Notes: a model not told the origin generated them from the letters alone. Shown: positions 35,794-45,298, numbered from the stretch's first letter. The stretch: DNA of 46,506 nucleotides from Methanomicrobiales archaeon (GCA_026394715.1 JAPKXR010000221.1:1-46506); one strand, 5' to 3'. Program-made: numbers and translations.

Positions 35794-35961
35794 TTAGTAC
35801 CTGGGCTGTCTGTGCTTCGGGAGGCATTCCTGACAATATACAGGCCTGCCTTCGGTTGGCTTGAACGGTACTTCACAATCTTTTCCACAATCTGAACAGA
35901 CTACTTTAGTCATTTCACGGGGGCCGTAATTACTCGACCCTCCAAAATTTGATTTATACAT
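35794..35961 (-). CDS. 55-residue zinc-ribbon microprotein
   Basis: 55 residues. An N-terminal Gly/Ser/Asn-rich tail leads into a zinc ribbon: CSDCGKDCEVPFKPTEGRP followed by YCQEC. The CEVPFKP-x-GRPVYC-x2-C pattern is a known short zinc-ribbon type found in many bacteria and archaea, usually as a small nucleic-acid-associated protein. It is clearly a real coding sequence despite its size. The ATG at 35959-35961 has no strong ribosome site, which would fit a leaderless message. Confidence 0.82.
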   Translation of the reverse strand: MYKSNFGGSSNYGPREMTKVVCSDCGKDCEVPFKPTEGRPVYCQECLPKHRQPRY

Positions 35962-36522
35962 GATATTTCTCAAACAGCTCTATTAAAACTGCACATTATC
36001 TAAGCTTCCCGAGGTTAAGAAGCTCTGCATCAGTACAGGTGGGAGACAGCTGCCAAAAAAACGGAAACTCAATAGGGTGTTAGTGAAATTCAGCCATACT
36101 CCGGCCTCATTATTTGAAAGATAAGCGGGGGGTTATCATAGTCCCAACCCGTTACACCCCACATCTTTCCAGGGCCCGGATTTTTGTTTGGTACTACCCC
36201 TATTCTATTCGCTTTCTTAAAATAGCCAATTATACAGAATATTAATAACAATTCTCGTATTGCCTTTTTTTAATAGGATCCAAGCCCTTAACGAACAAGG
36301 ATTCCCTGTACCCTCGTGTATCTGGCATGTGAAAAAAAGGAAAAAGGATGCAGAGCCATGTCCTGGAATTTTTATTCCGGTTATTATTACCCATTGTTCA
36401 GGAATTTATAAAATTCTAATAAAAGCTTGCATACACTTGAGGAAATTTCTGGACTGTGAATAGAAAAAATACGCCCCTGTTAGTTAAACGGCTCATAGTC
36501 CCATTAAGATGAAAATATAAGA
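35962..36522. other. Gene-poor gap
   Basis: About 560 bases. A 67-codon plus-strand frame at 36260-36463 has no family features and odd composition. The stretch is A/T-rich around 36210-36260 and 36400-36430. Nothing else stands out. Confidence 0.4.
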
Positions 36523-37848
36523 TTATTTCTTAATGGCTTCTTTTAACTGGTTGTATTCCTCAAGGCTGATCTCACCTTTTGCCAGCCGGGTATTGAGAAT
36601 GCTGATCGCGGCCCCCATATCTGACTGAATTGTTTTCTTCGGGTTTGGGTTTCCTTTCAATCGGTGGAAAAAGTCCGATAACGAGGAGACCCAGTCGCGC
36701 CCAAGGTCCTCCCGGAGTGCATGGTCCTGCCACAAGGCGAGCAGGGTAGTAACCAGGGCTGCAACTATGGCAATAACTACCACTACCGTCCGTGATTGCA
36801 GGATGTCGGGGGTCGTTCCGAATACCATAATTGCAGTGGGTGCAAGGACAAGGGTTACAATCCCGGCAATGCTATGCACCTTGAGAGTCCAGCGGAATGC
36901 CTTTCTGAGTAAAGAACCAATTGCGAGAGCAAATGCCGACAGTGTGATATATGAAACTAACAGAAGCACCAGTAACACAAAAACCGGTGTAAGGCCGCTT
37001 TCTACCACTACGAGGTTTGTGTAGATAGCCTGGAGTGATAAGAGGACGGAAATGAGGCCGATCCCACATAGTACCTGGACAATGGCAATAGCCGCACGCA
37101 AACGGAAAGGTTGCGGGATTAAAAGTTTTTCAAGTCCGAAATAATCATGGAATACCAATAGCCCGAGTGGTATGAATGATATTAACAGGAAAATGATCGT
37201 GATTATGCCGACCGGTATAACCATGGCGGAAGATGGTGTGGCGGATGTTGCCGGCATCTGGGTGGTGCTGAAGGGCGTAGTGACTGTTATCTTCGGTGTC
37301 TGACCAGGGGACTGTTGAATTGTAGGTGATGTTGATGGTACAGCAGGGCTGCCGGGCAGGATGACATTCGCCTCACGGATTACTGCAGAACCGGGATATA
37401 CCTCGTTCCCTCCGTTATAGACTCCAACTTTGACAAGGGTCTTTTTTCCGGTTGCTGATACGGGGGGGACCTCCCCTGTCAGGTTGACCAGGATCGTAAG
37501 ATCCCTTCTTGACGGGTAAGATAGCACCCAGCCATTAATATCTACGCGATTGCCGTTATCTGTCAGCGGGGGATTCGCATTACCATCCAGCACGGTTGAA
37601 TATGACCAGCGGGCGTTTTCAAGGTCGGTAAACATATCAAGCGTGTTGCTGCTCGAAAATGTCATCCCGCCATCCGGTATAAAATTGACTGCATAGGAGA
37701 CTGTCACCTGTTTGGGCGGAACTAGGCCTGAAATTAAATCCCCTGATGGATTAACTATCATATTTCTGACATTTATTGCTCCCGATACTGACTGGATAAT
37801 GATGATCAGGAGTATTATCACACAAAGGTACCATTTGAGCCTAGGCAT
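36523..37848 (-). CDS. Secreted-domain membrane protein with a C-terminal SHOCT motif
   Basis: 441 residues. A signal peptide (1-23) precedes an extracellular beta-rich domain (about 24-170) and a Ser/Thr/Pro-rich linker (170-210). Four or five membrane helices follow (about 210-380). The last 30 residues, ILNTRLAKGEISLEEYNQLKEAIKK, are a SHOCT motif, a short helical module common at protein ends in prokaryotes. The extracellular part resembles archaeal surface domains carrying type-IV-pilin or cohesin-like folds, but I cannot name it. Confidence 0.7.
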   Translation of the reverse strand: MPRLKWYLCVIILLIIIIQSVSGAINVRNMIVNPSGDLISGLVPPKQVTVSYAVNFIPDGGMTFSSSNTLDMFTDLENARWSYSTVLDGNANPPLTDNGNRVDINGWVLSYPSRRDLTILVNLTGEVPPVSATGKKTLVKVGVYNGGNEVYPGSAVIREANVILPGSPAVPSTSPTIQQSPGQTPKITVTTPFSTTQMPATSATPSSAMVIPVGIITIIFLLISFIPLGLLVFHDYFGLEKLLIPQPFRLRAAIAIVQVLCGIGLISVLLSLQAIYTNLVVVESGLTPVFVLLVLLLVSYITLSAFALAIGSLLRKAFRWTLKVHSIAGIVTLVLAPTAIMVFGTTPDILQSRTVVVVIAIVAALVTTLLALWQDHALREDLGRDWVSSLSDFFHRLKGNPNPKKTIQSDMGAAISILNTRLAKGEISLEEYNQLKEAIKK

Positions 37849-37930
37849 AGGTCTTCACTCTTACACATTCTTTGTATGTGGTGAGAATTTAGTCTTTTCC
37901 AGAAAGTGACAAAATATGTAACGAATACGA

Positions 37931-38015
37931 TGCGAGGGAGGTGATTCGAACACCTGAACCCCTTCGAGAATGGACCCTAAACCCATCGCCTTTGACCTGG
38001 CTCGGCAACCCTCGC
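37931..38015 (-). tRNA. tRNA-Leu (anticodon TAG)
   Basis: Class II tRNA with a long variable arm. The acceptor GCGAGGG (38015-38009 on the minus strand) pairs with CCCTCGC (37938-37932), discriminator A at 37931. The anticodon stem ATGGG/TCCAT encloses TAG at 37979-37977. The T arm is CAGGTGTTCGAATCACCTC. No CCA encoded. Confidence 0.95.
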
Positions 38016-38194
38016 TCTATTACATATCAGATCGGGATTTATTTATTGTACGCTTACGCCCGTGAGGCCATTGCCCGATGAGGCAAGCCCTGATAACAAT
38101 CTGATCATCCCGTGTCCGGCCGCGGGTGCCAGGGCATAAGGAAACCTGAAAATATGATGTGGTACTTCGTAATCCGGATATTGATATCCGAAGA

Positions 38195-39238
38195 TTATTG
38201 CGTATCTGTATCTTTTTCTCTGCCAGTCTTGCAGTTTTCATGGTTACCCTTTAAAATGTGATATCCCTTGATCAACAATACCAGGGTTAGCGGGCCCAGC
38301 ACGAACCCGACAAGCCCGAGGGTATAAAGGCCACCTACGAATCCAATCCACATGATGACCGGATGAATGCAGGTACGCCTGCCCATGAGTACCGGACGGA
38401 TAAACAGGTCAGGAAAGGCGCAGACTACCGGGTAACCTATTATGACAAGGAGGGCCAGGGCCGTCATATTAGATATTGATATTGCATACACCGCGAGAAA
38501 TGCCATAAGGATTGAAGGGCCGAGTATGGGGACTATTTTCAAGAGACCTGCAAGTGTGCTGAAAAAGAGTACATGTTCAAATCCAAGGAAATAAAAAAAC
38601 GGTAAGGCGAGAATGAAGGTAACTACCACAATAATCAACTGGACAACGTAGATGGCATAAAGGGTATCGACTGCCGTGTGCGTCAGGTGCATCACCGGCT
38701 CTTTTAGCTTTTCCGGGAGCATTGCGAACGATGAATTGTACAGTTCCTCACCCTTGTAAATGAACACAGAAAAGGATAAGAAAAAAACCAGCAGCTGGAA
38801 CCCAAGTGCAGGTATCTGCCCGATGATTGAGTCTGCCCACTGGTTAATCGTCTGGTTGCTGTTGCCAATAAATCCGTCCAGCTGGGTCTGGTTGATATGG
38901 AGAACGGTTGTTATGGAATTATTCTGCCCGGGACCCACCCAGCTGATAATGGTCGATACAAGGCCATTGAGAAACTCCTGGTTCTGGAGCAATAATCCCA
39001 CGGCAAGCGCGATGACCGCAACGAAAATCAAAAATGCGATCAGGGTGATCAGAGCCGCAGATGCTTTCGTACCAATCCTGCCACTGAACCGCTTGTGGAG
39101 TGGCAGTGTAATAACGGCAATTGATCCTGCGAATACCAGTGCCACCATGAGGTGCCAGAATATTATTATCGCGAGACCTGCAATCGCTGCGACGAGGTAA
39201 ATGGTGTAGCGATCTCTCTCACCTAGCTCACGAGGCAT
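38195..39238 (-). CDS. AI-2E/PerM-family membrane permease
   Basis: 347 residues with about eight hydrophobic helices and an extracellular loop (about 95-130) rich in Asn and Gln. The C-terminal region IVPILGPSILMAFLAVYAI and GLYTLGLVGFVLGPLTLVLL matches the AI-2E transporter/PerM family. Members include Na+/H+ exchangers and exporters of unknown substrate; the quorum-sensing label should not be assumed in a methanogen. Confidence 0.82.
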   Translation of the reverse strand: MPRELGERDRYTIYLVAAIAGLAIIIFWHLMVALVFAGSIAVITLPLHKRFSGRIGTKASAALITLIAFLIFVAVIALAVGLLLQNQEFLNGLVSTIISWVGPGQNNSITTVLHINQTQLDGFIGNSNQTINQWADSIIGQIPALGFQLLVFFLSFSVFIYKGEELYNSSFAMLPEKLKEPVMHLTHTAVDTLYAIYVVQLIIVVVTFILALPFFYFLGFEHVLFFSTLAGLLKIVPILGPSILMAFLAVYAISISNMTALALLVIIGYPVVCAFPDLFIRPVLMGRRTCIHPVIMWIGFVGGLYTLGLVGFVLGPLTLVLLIKGYHILKGNHENCKTGREKDTDTQ

Positions 39239-39406
39239 CCGTTATTACTCTCGACTGGGCTTTTATTAAATTGTCCTCTTTCGAAACCGCCCGTCCGTTG
39301 TTGGAGTCGGTAGTGTTGTTAACCTGGGAGCACGACTGATCTGTAGCCCTTAAAAATAAATCTGTTCTTAAAATAAGTCATTGAATAATTCAGAAGTGGG
39401 ATCATT

Positions 39407-40292
39407 ATGGAACCAGGGAATTACAGGCTCAAGATTATCGCATTAGGGTCAATTGTAATCGACTGGTTTATTGGCCTGATCGCACTTAAGGCCATGCTAA
39501 CCGGTGAATCGTCATCAAGTAACTTCACTCAACAATATGGAATGCAGAGGGGGCTTTTAAAGGTAGAGGGGTCTGTCGGTTACAACCTCGCAGCAATAGA
39601 TGTGGTGATGTCAGCGGGTGCAGCGAGAATCGTATTACTCGGGTCAACGGCACGGAGACGGAGACGGTGCTCATGAGTATGGGCCGTTTTCCCTGGGCTG
39701 TTGACATGATCACGTTCAACGGAAAGGGAATAATTGATCTGGCCGATCCGGCATCCTTCAAGTCTGTTATCGTGGAAGATATGAGTAATCAGAACTACCT
39801 GCAACGGCTCTACCGTGATAAAGTACCGGTAATGGGTGATGTCTTTCAGTACGTTGAAAAGGGGTCTATGCGGTTGATATCGCATCGCCGGTTTCTCCAA
39901 GGATGGAAAATTTATCGGGGCAACAAACCTCATGTCCAGGCCAGAACTGCTTTTTGAGAAAATCACGACGTAAATGGCAGATTGATCCCCATGGGTTATA
40001 CGTGGGATGCAACCGGAAGGGCTCGTTGTGTATGACCCCGACCCCTGGCAGGTTGGGAAAAATATCTTCTTCAACCCGCTGTACCAGCCATATCCGGGAC
40101 TTATTGCTGTATCTTGAAACCTATCCCGGGAACGGCAGGGGGCTGGTACCCACACCTTCATGGACAAATTGGGAATGAACGTGACAAAGGAGGCATTCTG
40201 AACGACCGTAGGAATACGGAGGGAACGAATGACGTCTCGTTGTTGCTCTATTATTTCCATTCCAGTTGAATAACAGATCGGATACTTATTAA
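39407..40292 (+). pseudogene. Decayed Cache-domain membrane protein
   Basis: One family can be followed in pieces across all three plus-strand frames. Frame 2: start at 39407 with a membrane helix. Frame 1: NRITRVNGTETETVLMSMG to about 39860. Frame 0: VYAVDIASPV near 39864. Frame 2: FSKDGKFIGATNLMSRPE to a TAA at 39971. Frame 1: VNGRLIPMGYTWDATGR. Frame 2 from 40016: EGLVVYDPDPWQVGKN and NPLYQPYPGLIAVS, then TGA at 40115, then GTHTFMDKLGMNVTKEAF and TGA at 40199. Frame 0: GGNE-TGA-RLVVALLF. YDPDPWQVGKNIFF and NPLYQPYP are typical of extracellular Cache sensor domains in Methanomicrobiales. At least six frame changes and three internal stops. Confidence 0.8.
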
Positions 40293-40580
40293 AAAAACGC
40301 CTACTACGATCCCGCGTAAATATATGCAGGATTGGACGCGAATCTGCCTCTTAAGCATCATGTATCGGATGTTGTAGACAAATTCATATGATGTGTGTGT
40401 GCTTGGCTCTTTTGAGTTGCCGGTTGGTTATCGGTACCTGTTTGGATGGGTGCCGAAAGTACTGATGCCTGCGTGGTACATTTGGAATGGCATATTCAAG
40501 CTATCCTGAAATGAAGGTAAGAAAACCGCGAAAAACTTTTTGTCCCCTGAAAAATCTGGTTGACGACTTTGTCCCCAGGA

Positions 40581-42122
40581 TTACAGGAGTAAAAAGAGGA
40601 TGAGGAGTGTTGATGTGAGCAATGCCAGCAGTATGACAACTACTGCGGATTTCCTGATCACGGCCCCTTCGATTGATGCGATTCCGCCGGCAACCATATG
40701 GGCTGCATAGACCTTTGTGAAGTCCAGGTTGAGGACCTGTGTGGCCTTTTGCAGGATCCCATAGAACATCACGTTTGAGGATGTTTCGCTGCCTGAAACA
40801 AAGGACCCGAATAACCCTAGCAGGGGGCTGATAACGGGAAATGCAATCCCGAATGCCATGGCCAGGGTAAGCCCGATCACGGCGTTCATGTTGAGGTCAT
40901 ACGAACCAGAAATGAATGTAAGGGTATTGTTAATAACGGTCTGGCCAGACCAGTCCATCACGTACGCAATTGCAAAAAAAACTGCTGCAGCGAGCGTGGG
41001 ACTCCATGCTCTTTTCACCCAGAGTTTTGTGATCGTAATGCCTTCTGCCCGTGACCTGATGAGGAATGGCGCTGCGATCAGGGTGCTGACAACAACCCAG
41101 AAATATGCCTGGTTCATGAGTTTCAGGTCAACCGCCTTGTTAGCGACCACGGTTATTTTCTGTGCATTTCCGAGAATATTGTAGAGTCCTGCCTGTATCT
41201 GGGGGATACTGATGAAAACTACCAATACCACGAGGAGGGACCATGGGAGCACTGCCTTCCAGAGTGGCATCAGCGTTGGGTCCCTGACAACCGTAACAGT
41301 ACCTGCCGTTTTTTTCCCCACAGGGGCTTTTCTGACCCGTATTGCACGGAGCAGGAACAGGACTGCAATCGTAACAAGCCCTGCGAATACTCCAACGAGG
41401 CCGATTGCAGATGCAGGGAGGATATTAACAAAGACAATGGCGAAAATACCGAGAGAGAGCCCCGCAAGGACTGCGGGGACAAAGCCTTTCCGTACACCTG
41501 CCATGCCGTCTGCAACCCACAACATTCCAATTGAGAGACCGGTTGAAATCACAGGGAGGTACAATGCGACGTTACTGCCCATTATGACCGCATTAAACCC
41601 GAATACTGCTGCTGGCAGGGTAATGGGAACTGCGAGGAGTGAGAAGGAGGTGAGCGGGTCATATCCGAGGCATGGCAGTGCCACTGATGCAACGGGCGAG
41701 AAGCCGAGTGCCACCATGATGGGAGGGAGCATTGTAACGGGTGTTGCACCGATTGAAACAAGGAACGAACCAAAACCCACGTTCAGGATCATGATTTGTT
41801 CGTACCGTTCTGCTGCAATTGACTTGATATACTCAGATATACTCAGGATTGCACCCGTCAGGTCCATCATTGTAACCTGGAGGATGGTAAAAAGGACCAT
41901 CAGGGATATGCCAAACGATGCAAGGATCCCGCTCGCTGATGCATAGAGGGCAATTTCTGGCGATGTATTAAAGAACATGACCGCAACGAGCATGGTGAGG
42001 ATCCAGCCGGTTATTGCCATCAGGGTACCTGATTGTTTCAAAAATACAATACCCACAAAAATGGTGATGATGGGTAATATTGCAAGGAAAAATAGGAGTA
42101 TCGAATTCAACTGTATGTCCAC
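40581..42122 (-). CDS. Lactate permease (LctP) family transporter
   Basis: 513 residues with about 12-14 membrane helices. Family elements are SIGATPVTMLPPIMVALGF in the first half and LGLFGSFVSGSETSSNVMF in the second; the latter is the signature repeat of LctP/GlcA 2-hydroxyacid permeases. Substrate could be lactate, glycolate or another small organic acid. No lactate dehydrogenase or glycolate oxidase gene is adjacent. Confidence 0.85.
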   Translation of the reverse strand: MDIQLNSILLFFLAILPIITIFVGIVFLKQSGTLMAITGWILTMLVAVMFFNTSPEIALYASASGILASFGISLMVLFTILQVTMMDLTGAILSISEYIKSIAAERYEQIMILNVGFGSFLVSIGATPVTMLPPIMVALGFSPVASVALPCLGYDPLTSFSLLAVPITLPAAVFGFNAVIMGSNVALYLPVISTGLSIGMLWVADGMAGVRKGFVPAVLAGLSLGIFAIVFVNILPASAIGLVGVFAGLVTIAVLFLLRAIRVRKAPVGKKTAGTVTVVRDPTLMPLWKAVLPWSLLVVLVVFISIPQIQAGLYNILGNAQKITVVANKAVDLKLMNQAYFWVVVSTLIAAPFLIRSRAEGITITKLWVKRAWSPTLAAAVFFAIAYVMDWSGQTVINNTLTFISGSYDLNMNAVIGLTLAMAFGIAFPVISPLLGLFGSFVSGSETSSNVMFYGILQKATQVLNLDFTKVYAAHMVAGGIASIEGAVIRKSAVVVILLALLTSTLLILFLLL

Positions 42123-42648
42123 ACGTTTACTAGTTTTCTATACCCTCACATAACCATTTTGGAATGTTTCCCTGATTCAGTGGGGATATTCAAGCTTGGA
42201 ACTGCGGGACTGTGTCCTGTGGTATCACCAGCGCATACGGGGTAAGGGTGGTTAACCAGGAAGAAGAAACTCTGACGGGTGCAGTATGATCACCTTTTTC
42301 CGGTGGGCTCTCTGCTGCGTAATAATCCGTATCCCGGTATCTCTTCTACCCCCGGTTCCGGATGCAGGTCATATCCACAGGGCGGATTAGTCTGTAGGTG
42401 TAGCCAGCCTACGGTTATTCTTGATTGCATCACGCGTATACTTTTTTTGGTCATGTGGAAAGTCGCGCCACGATGATGGCATTTCCTGATGGCGCCTGAT
42501 AATGTGGAATTTCTTGTTCGTTGTCCGGTTACCTGACAATAACGATTTTTTTCCTTTTCCCTGTACTACGTGATGAAATAAAAACATCCAAATATCTGCT
42601 CACTTAGTTCTGTACCTAAGGGGTGAACCCGGGAATTATCTGGATTGC
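42123..42648. other. Gene-free divergent intergenic region
   Basis: About 526 bases between two divergently transcribed genes. I see no convincing small gene. A/T-rich elements at 42539-42560 and 42574-42596 are candidate promoter parts for the downstream kinase. AAGGGGTGA at 42618-42626 is too far from the ATG at 42649 to be its ribosome site. Confidence 0.4.
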
Positions 42649-44121
42649 ATGATGTTTGAGCGGTATAATCTCGATCTTAACGTTGATGAGAAAACGATAG
42701 ATAAGACTCTTCCCGGAATTAAGGTGCAACTTGGGGCACTCCAGCGTGCCTGCCGTGACAACGGCATACCTGTAGTGATCCTGATTGAAGGATGGAATGC
42801 ATCCGGTATTACTTCTGTTTCTGGTGAAATCGTCCAGGCCATTGATCCCCGTGGCTATAATCTCTATTCAATCGGCGCGCCGACAGACGAAGAAAAAGCG
42901 CATCACCTGATCTGGCGTTTTTGTATTAAAACTCCTGCAAAAGGTAGATTTGCAATTTTTGCCCGGAGCTGGTACAGCCGTACTCTGGCAGAACAGTTGA
43001 GCGGTCTTAACTGGAAAGAGCAGTTGAAGGAATCAACCTCGGCAATACGTAACTTCGAGCGGCAGCTCGTTGATGACGGGACGCTCGTCCTCAAATTTTT
43101 CCTTCATATCAGTAAGGAGGAGCAGCGGAGGCGGATGATCGAACGGGAGCGGGACACTCTGACCGGGTGGATGATCACAAAGGGGGACTGGGATTTCCAT
43201 CACCAGTATGATCTTTACCTTCCTGTAATCGAGCAGATCATCGAAGAGACCGATACCCCGTTTTCACCATGGACAGTTGTTGAGGCAACCAATCCGTTGT
43301 ATGCGGGTTTCAAAGTAATTTCACGGATCACAAAGGCCCTGGACAAAATTGTTTCCGGAAAAGAGTCCCCCTCTAAGAATTATCGAAATATCTCCCATAA
43401 ATATAAAAAACGCCTTGATTTAGACAACGTCGACCTGACAAAAACCGTTACAAAACAAGACTACTCAGGACAGCTCAGGGAATACCAGGACCGGGTCAGG
43501 GAGGCACAATATCTTCTCTATAAACGGAAAGTACCCCTGATCATCGTATACGAGGGGTGGGATGCTGCAGGGAAAGGGGGCAATATCCTACGCCTTACTG
43601 CAAGTATGAACCCAAGGGGGTATGAAGTTGTCCCGGTTTCGAGGCCGAATGACAATGAACTGTCGCACCATTATCTCTGGAGATTTTATACACATTTCCC
43701 GAAAGCAGGTCACATTACCCTGTTTGACCGGAGCTGGTACGGGCGGGTGCTTGTTGAGCGGGTTGAAGGCTTTTGTTCCGAAGATGAATGGAAACGGGCC
43801 TATAACGAGATCAATGAGATGGAACAGAATTTTGTCTCGGAAGGTGGCGGGATTGTCAAGTTCTGGCTTGAAATTGACCAGGACGAACAGCTAGCAAGGT
43901 TTCAACAGCGGGAGACAGATTCTAGAAAGCAGTGGAAGATCACGGACGAGGACTGGAGGAACAGGGAAAAATGGAATGAATACAGGGGTGCGGTTAATGA
44001 AATGCTCGCAAAAACAGATACCCTGCATTCGTCATGGACCCTTGTGGAATCAAACGATAAATTTTACGCACGGTTAAAAACCCTGCAGACTACCATTGAT
44101 TACGTGGGAACGCTCCTGTAA
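42649..44121 (+). CDS. Two-domain PPK2, polyphosphate:AMP phosphotransferase-like
   Basis: 490 residues made of two PPK2 domains, the layout of polyphosphate:AMP phosphotransferases. The C-terminal domain is intact: P-loop GWDAAGKGG at 303-311 and DRSWYGR at 360-366. The N-terminal domain has lost key residues: GWNASGITS at 48-56 lacks the P-loop Lys, and ARSWYSR at 105-111 has Ala in place of Asp, so it is probably structural. The enzyme would use stored polyphosphate to remake ADP from AMP. The start could be the first or second Met. Confidence 0.9.
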   Translation: MMFERYNLDLNVDEKTIDKTLPGIKVQLGALQRACRDNGIPVVILIEGWNASGITSVSGEIVQAIDPRGYNLYSIGAPTDEEKAHHLIWRFCIKTPAKGRFAIFARSWYSRTLAEQLSGLNWKEQLKESTSAIRNFERQLVDDGTLVLKFFLHISKEEQRRRMIERERDTLTGWMITKGDWDFHHQYDLYLPVIEQIIEETDTPFSPWTVVEATNPLYAGFKVISRITKALDKIVSGKESPSKNYRNISHKYKKRLDLDNVDLTKTVTKQDYSGQLREYQDRVREAQYLLYKRKVPLIIVYEGWDAAGKGGNILRLTASMNPRGYEVVPVSRPNDNELSHHYLWRFYTHFPKAGHITLFDRSWYGRVLVERVEGFCSEDEWKRAYNEINEMEQNFVSEGGGIVKFWLEIDQDEQLARFQQRETDSRKQWKITDEDWRNREKWNEYRGAVNEMLAKTDTLHSSWTLVESNDKFYARLKTLQTTIDYVGTLL

Positions 44122-44122
44122 C

Positions 44123-44146
44123 CGGGTACAGACAGACCCGATTTTA
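44123..44146 (+). terminator. Hairpin after the PPK2 gene
   Basis: CGGGT (44123-44127) and ACCCG (44136-44140) form a 5-bp stem followed by ATTTTAAT. It lies two bases after the stop codon and fits a simple terminator. Confidence 0.4.
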
Positions 44147-44191
44147 ATCCCTTCCCCGATGGTGCTCCATATGGGATCAGGCCTGCAACCG

Positions 44192-44401
44192 CTAATCGAA
44201 TAGTTCAGCTTTGAAGCGGGATTTTCGTTCGTGGTCGCCCAATTCCCGGTTCCTGACTTGCGTGCCGACCTGGTGCGACCCAGGCAGGTTACCGGGTGAA
44301 CAGATGTGCAGGAGGTTACACATTTCCGTTTCCCCGGAAAAAAGCATACAGGACTCCCCAACGCATTCCAATTTATCAAACGGGCATAATTTTATTTTCA
44401 C
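44192..44401 (-). CDS. Possible small cysteine-rich protein
   Basis: 69 residues from the GTG at 44401; a TTG at 44413 gives 73. The first 30 residues carry evenly spaced cysteines in CPFDKLECVGESCMLFSG and EMCNLL, a pattern seen in small methanogen proteins that bind a metal or cluster. The second half is polar and unremarkable. Ribosome site is weak. The frame could be chance, but the cysteine spacing argues for it. Confidence 0.4.
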   Translation of the reverse strand: MKIKLCPFDKLECVGESCMLFSGETEMCNLLHICSPGNLPGSHQVGTQVRNRELGDHERKSRFKAELFD

Positions 44402-44480
44402 CAGGTGAACCAACTTCCGGGATTGTGGTACTATCCTTTTCCACCTTAACAGGTATCAAGTACGTGTTAAATACCCAGAA

Positions 44481-44490
44481 ACTATAAAAT
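44481..44490 (+). promoter_or_regulatory. TATA-type promoter of the TMEM175-like gene
   Basis: ACTATAAAAT is a clear TATA element. Initiation would fall near 44512, after the ATG at 44493, so that ATG cannot be the start. A 12-bp perfect palindrome ATGAAATTTCAT lies at 44539-44550 in the expected leader and could be an operator. Confidence 0.5.
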
Positions 44491-44612
44491 TCATGAATAA
44501 CTCACCAGGGAAAGCGGAAGACCCATGCCAAATTTTTTATGAAATTTCATCACGTTTGCACGGGAAACGGCGAGTTTTTTCAAGGGTACGAAGAAATGAC
44601 GACTACGCCGTC

Positions 44613-45281
44613 ATGGAAGTGATCTACATTAACACAGAAAACGAGACGATAAAACAAATCGGGTTTGGGAAGAACCGAATTGAAGCACTTAGCGACTGTA
44701 TATTCGCATTTGCGATGACGCTTCTGGCCTTAGGGATTGAAGTCCCCTCTGATGTCAACGGTTTCACCCCGACCCTTGTCACGTCAACCCTGCAGGAACT
44801 GCTCCCCGATTTTGTTCACTTTGTGATTGCATTCCTGTTGATTGCGGCGTTATGGGTCATGCATCATATGCAGTTTCACAAGATCCATTATGTAGACCAT
44901 AATCTTCTCTGGATTACTATCGGATCACTTCTCTTTGTGGCGTTAATACCGTTTTCCACAGACTTGGTTGGAGATTTTCCAACCTATCCCCTTTGTGCGT
45001 TCGTTTTCGAACTGAACCTGCTGATAACCGGGTCTCTCTTCTACCTGCAATGGAGGTATGCTACTGCCAACCGCCACCTTATCGACCCTTCAATGAGTGA
45101 CCAGGTAATTCGGGCGGGTAAGCAACGGGCTGCCGTGATACCTGCCCTTTCGGCCGTGGGAATTGTGTTAGCCTTCGCTGGCATCCAGTGGAGTACCCTC
45201 GTATACCTGTTCGCACCCCTGTTATTCCTCGTGTTACACCTGTATGGTCCGAAATTAAGGGGCAGAAGCTGGGGTTTCTGA
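44613..45281 (+). CDS. TMEM175-like (DUF1211) membrane protein, probable potassium channel
   Basis: 222 residues from the ATG at 44613, chosen because the promoter lies after the earlier ATG at 44493 and the extra N-terminus is not hydrophobic. Six hydrophobic helices. The first carries RIEALSDCIFAFAMTLLAL, the RxxFSD-like signature of TMEM175 channels, with Leu in place of the usual Phe. Known prokaryotic members conduct potassium; ion selectivity here is inferred. The later HHMQFHKIHYVDHNLLW element is also typical. Confidence 0.8.
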   Translation: MEVIYINTENETIKQIGFGKNRIEALSDCIFAFAMTLLALGIEVPSDVNGFTPTLVTSTLQELLPDFVHFVIAFLLIAALWVMHHMQFHKIHYVDHNLLWITIGSLLFVALIPFSTDLVGDFPTYPLCAFVFELNLLITGSLFYLQWRYATANRHLIDPSMSDQVIRAGKQRAAVIPALSAVGIVLAFAGIQWSTLVYLFAPLLFLVLHLYGPKLRGRSWGF

Positions 45282-45284
45282 AAA

Positions 45285-45298
45285 ACCTGCGGGCAGGT
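45285..45298 (+). terminator. Short palindrome after the channel gene
   Basis: ACCTGCGGGCAGGT folds as a 5-bp stem with a CGGG loop and is followed by GAGAAAAAAG. It lies four bases after the stop codon. A weak terminator candidate. Confidence 0.3.

Noticed and set aside
36260-36463. 67-codon plus-strand frame
   Set aside because: No ribosome site, no motif, and composition like the surrounding intergenic DNA.
39580-40260. 226-codon minus-strand frame
   Set aside because: It lies opposite the Cache pseudogene, whose pieces match a known protein family; the minus frame matches nothing recognisable.
41212-41946. 244-codon plus-strand frame opposite the lactate permease
   Set aside because: Rich in Thr, Arg and Pro as expected for the complement of a membrane-protein gene; no motifs.
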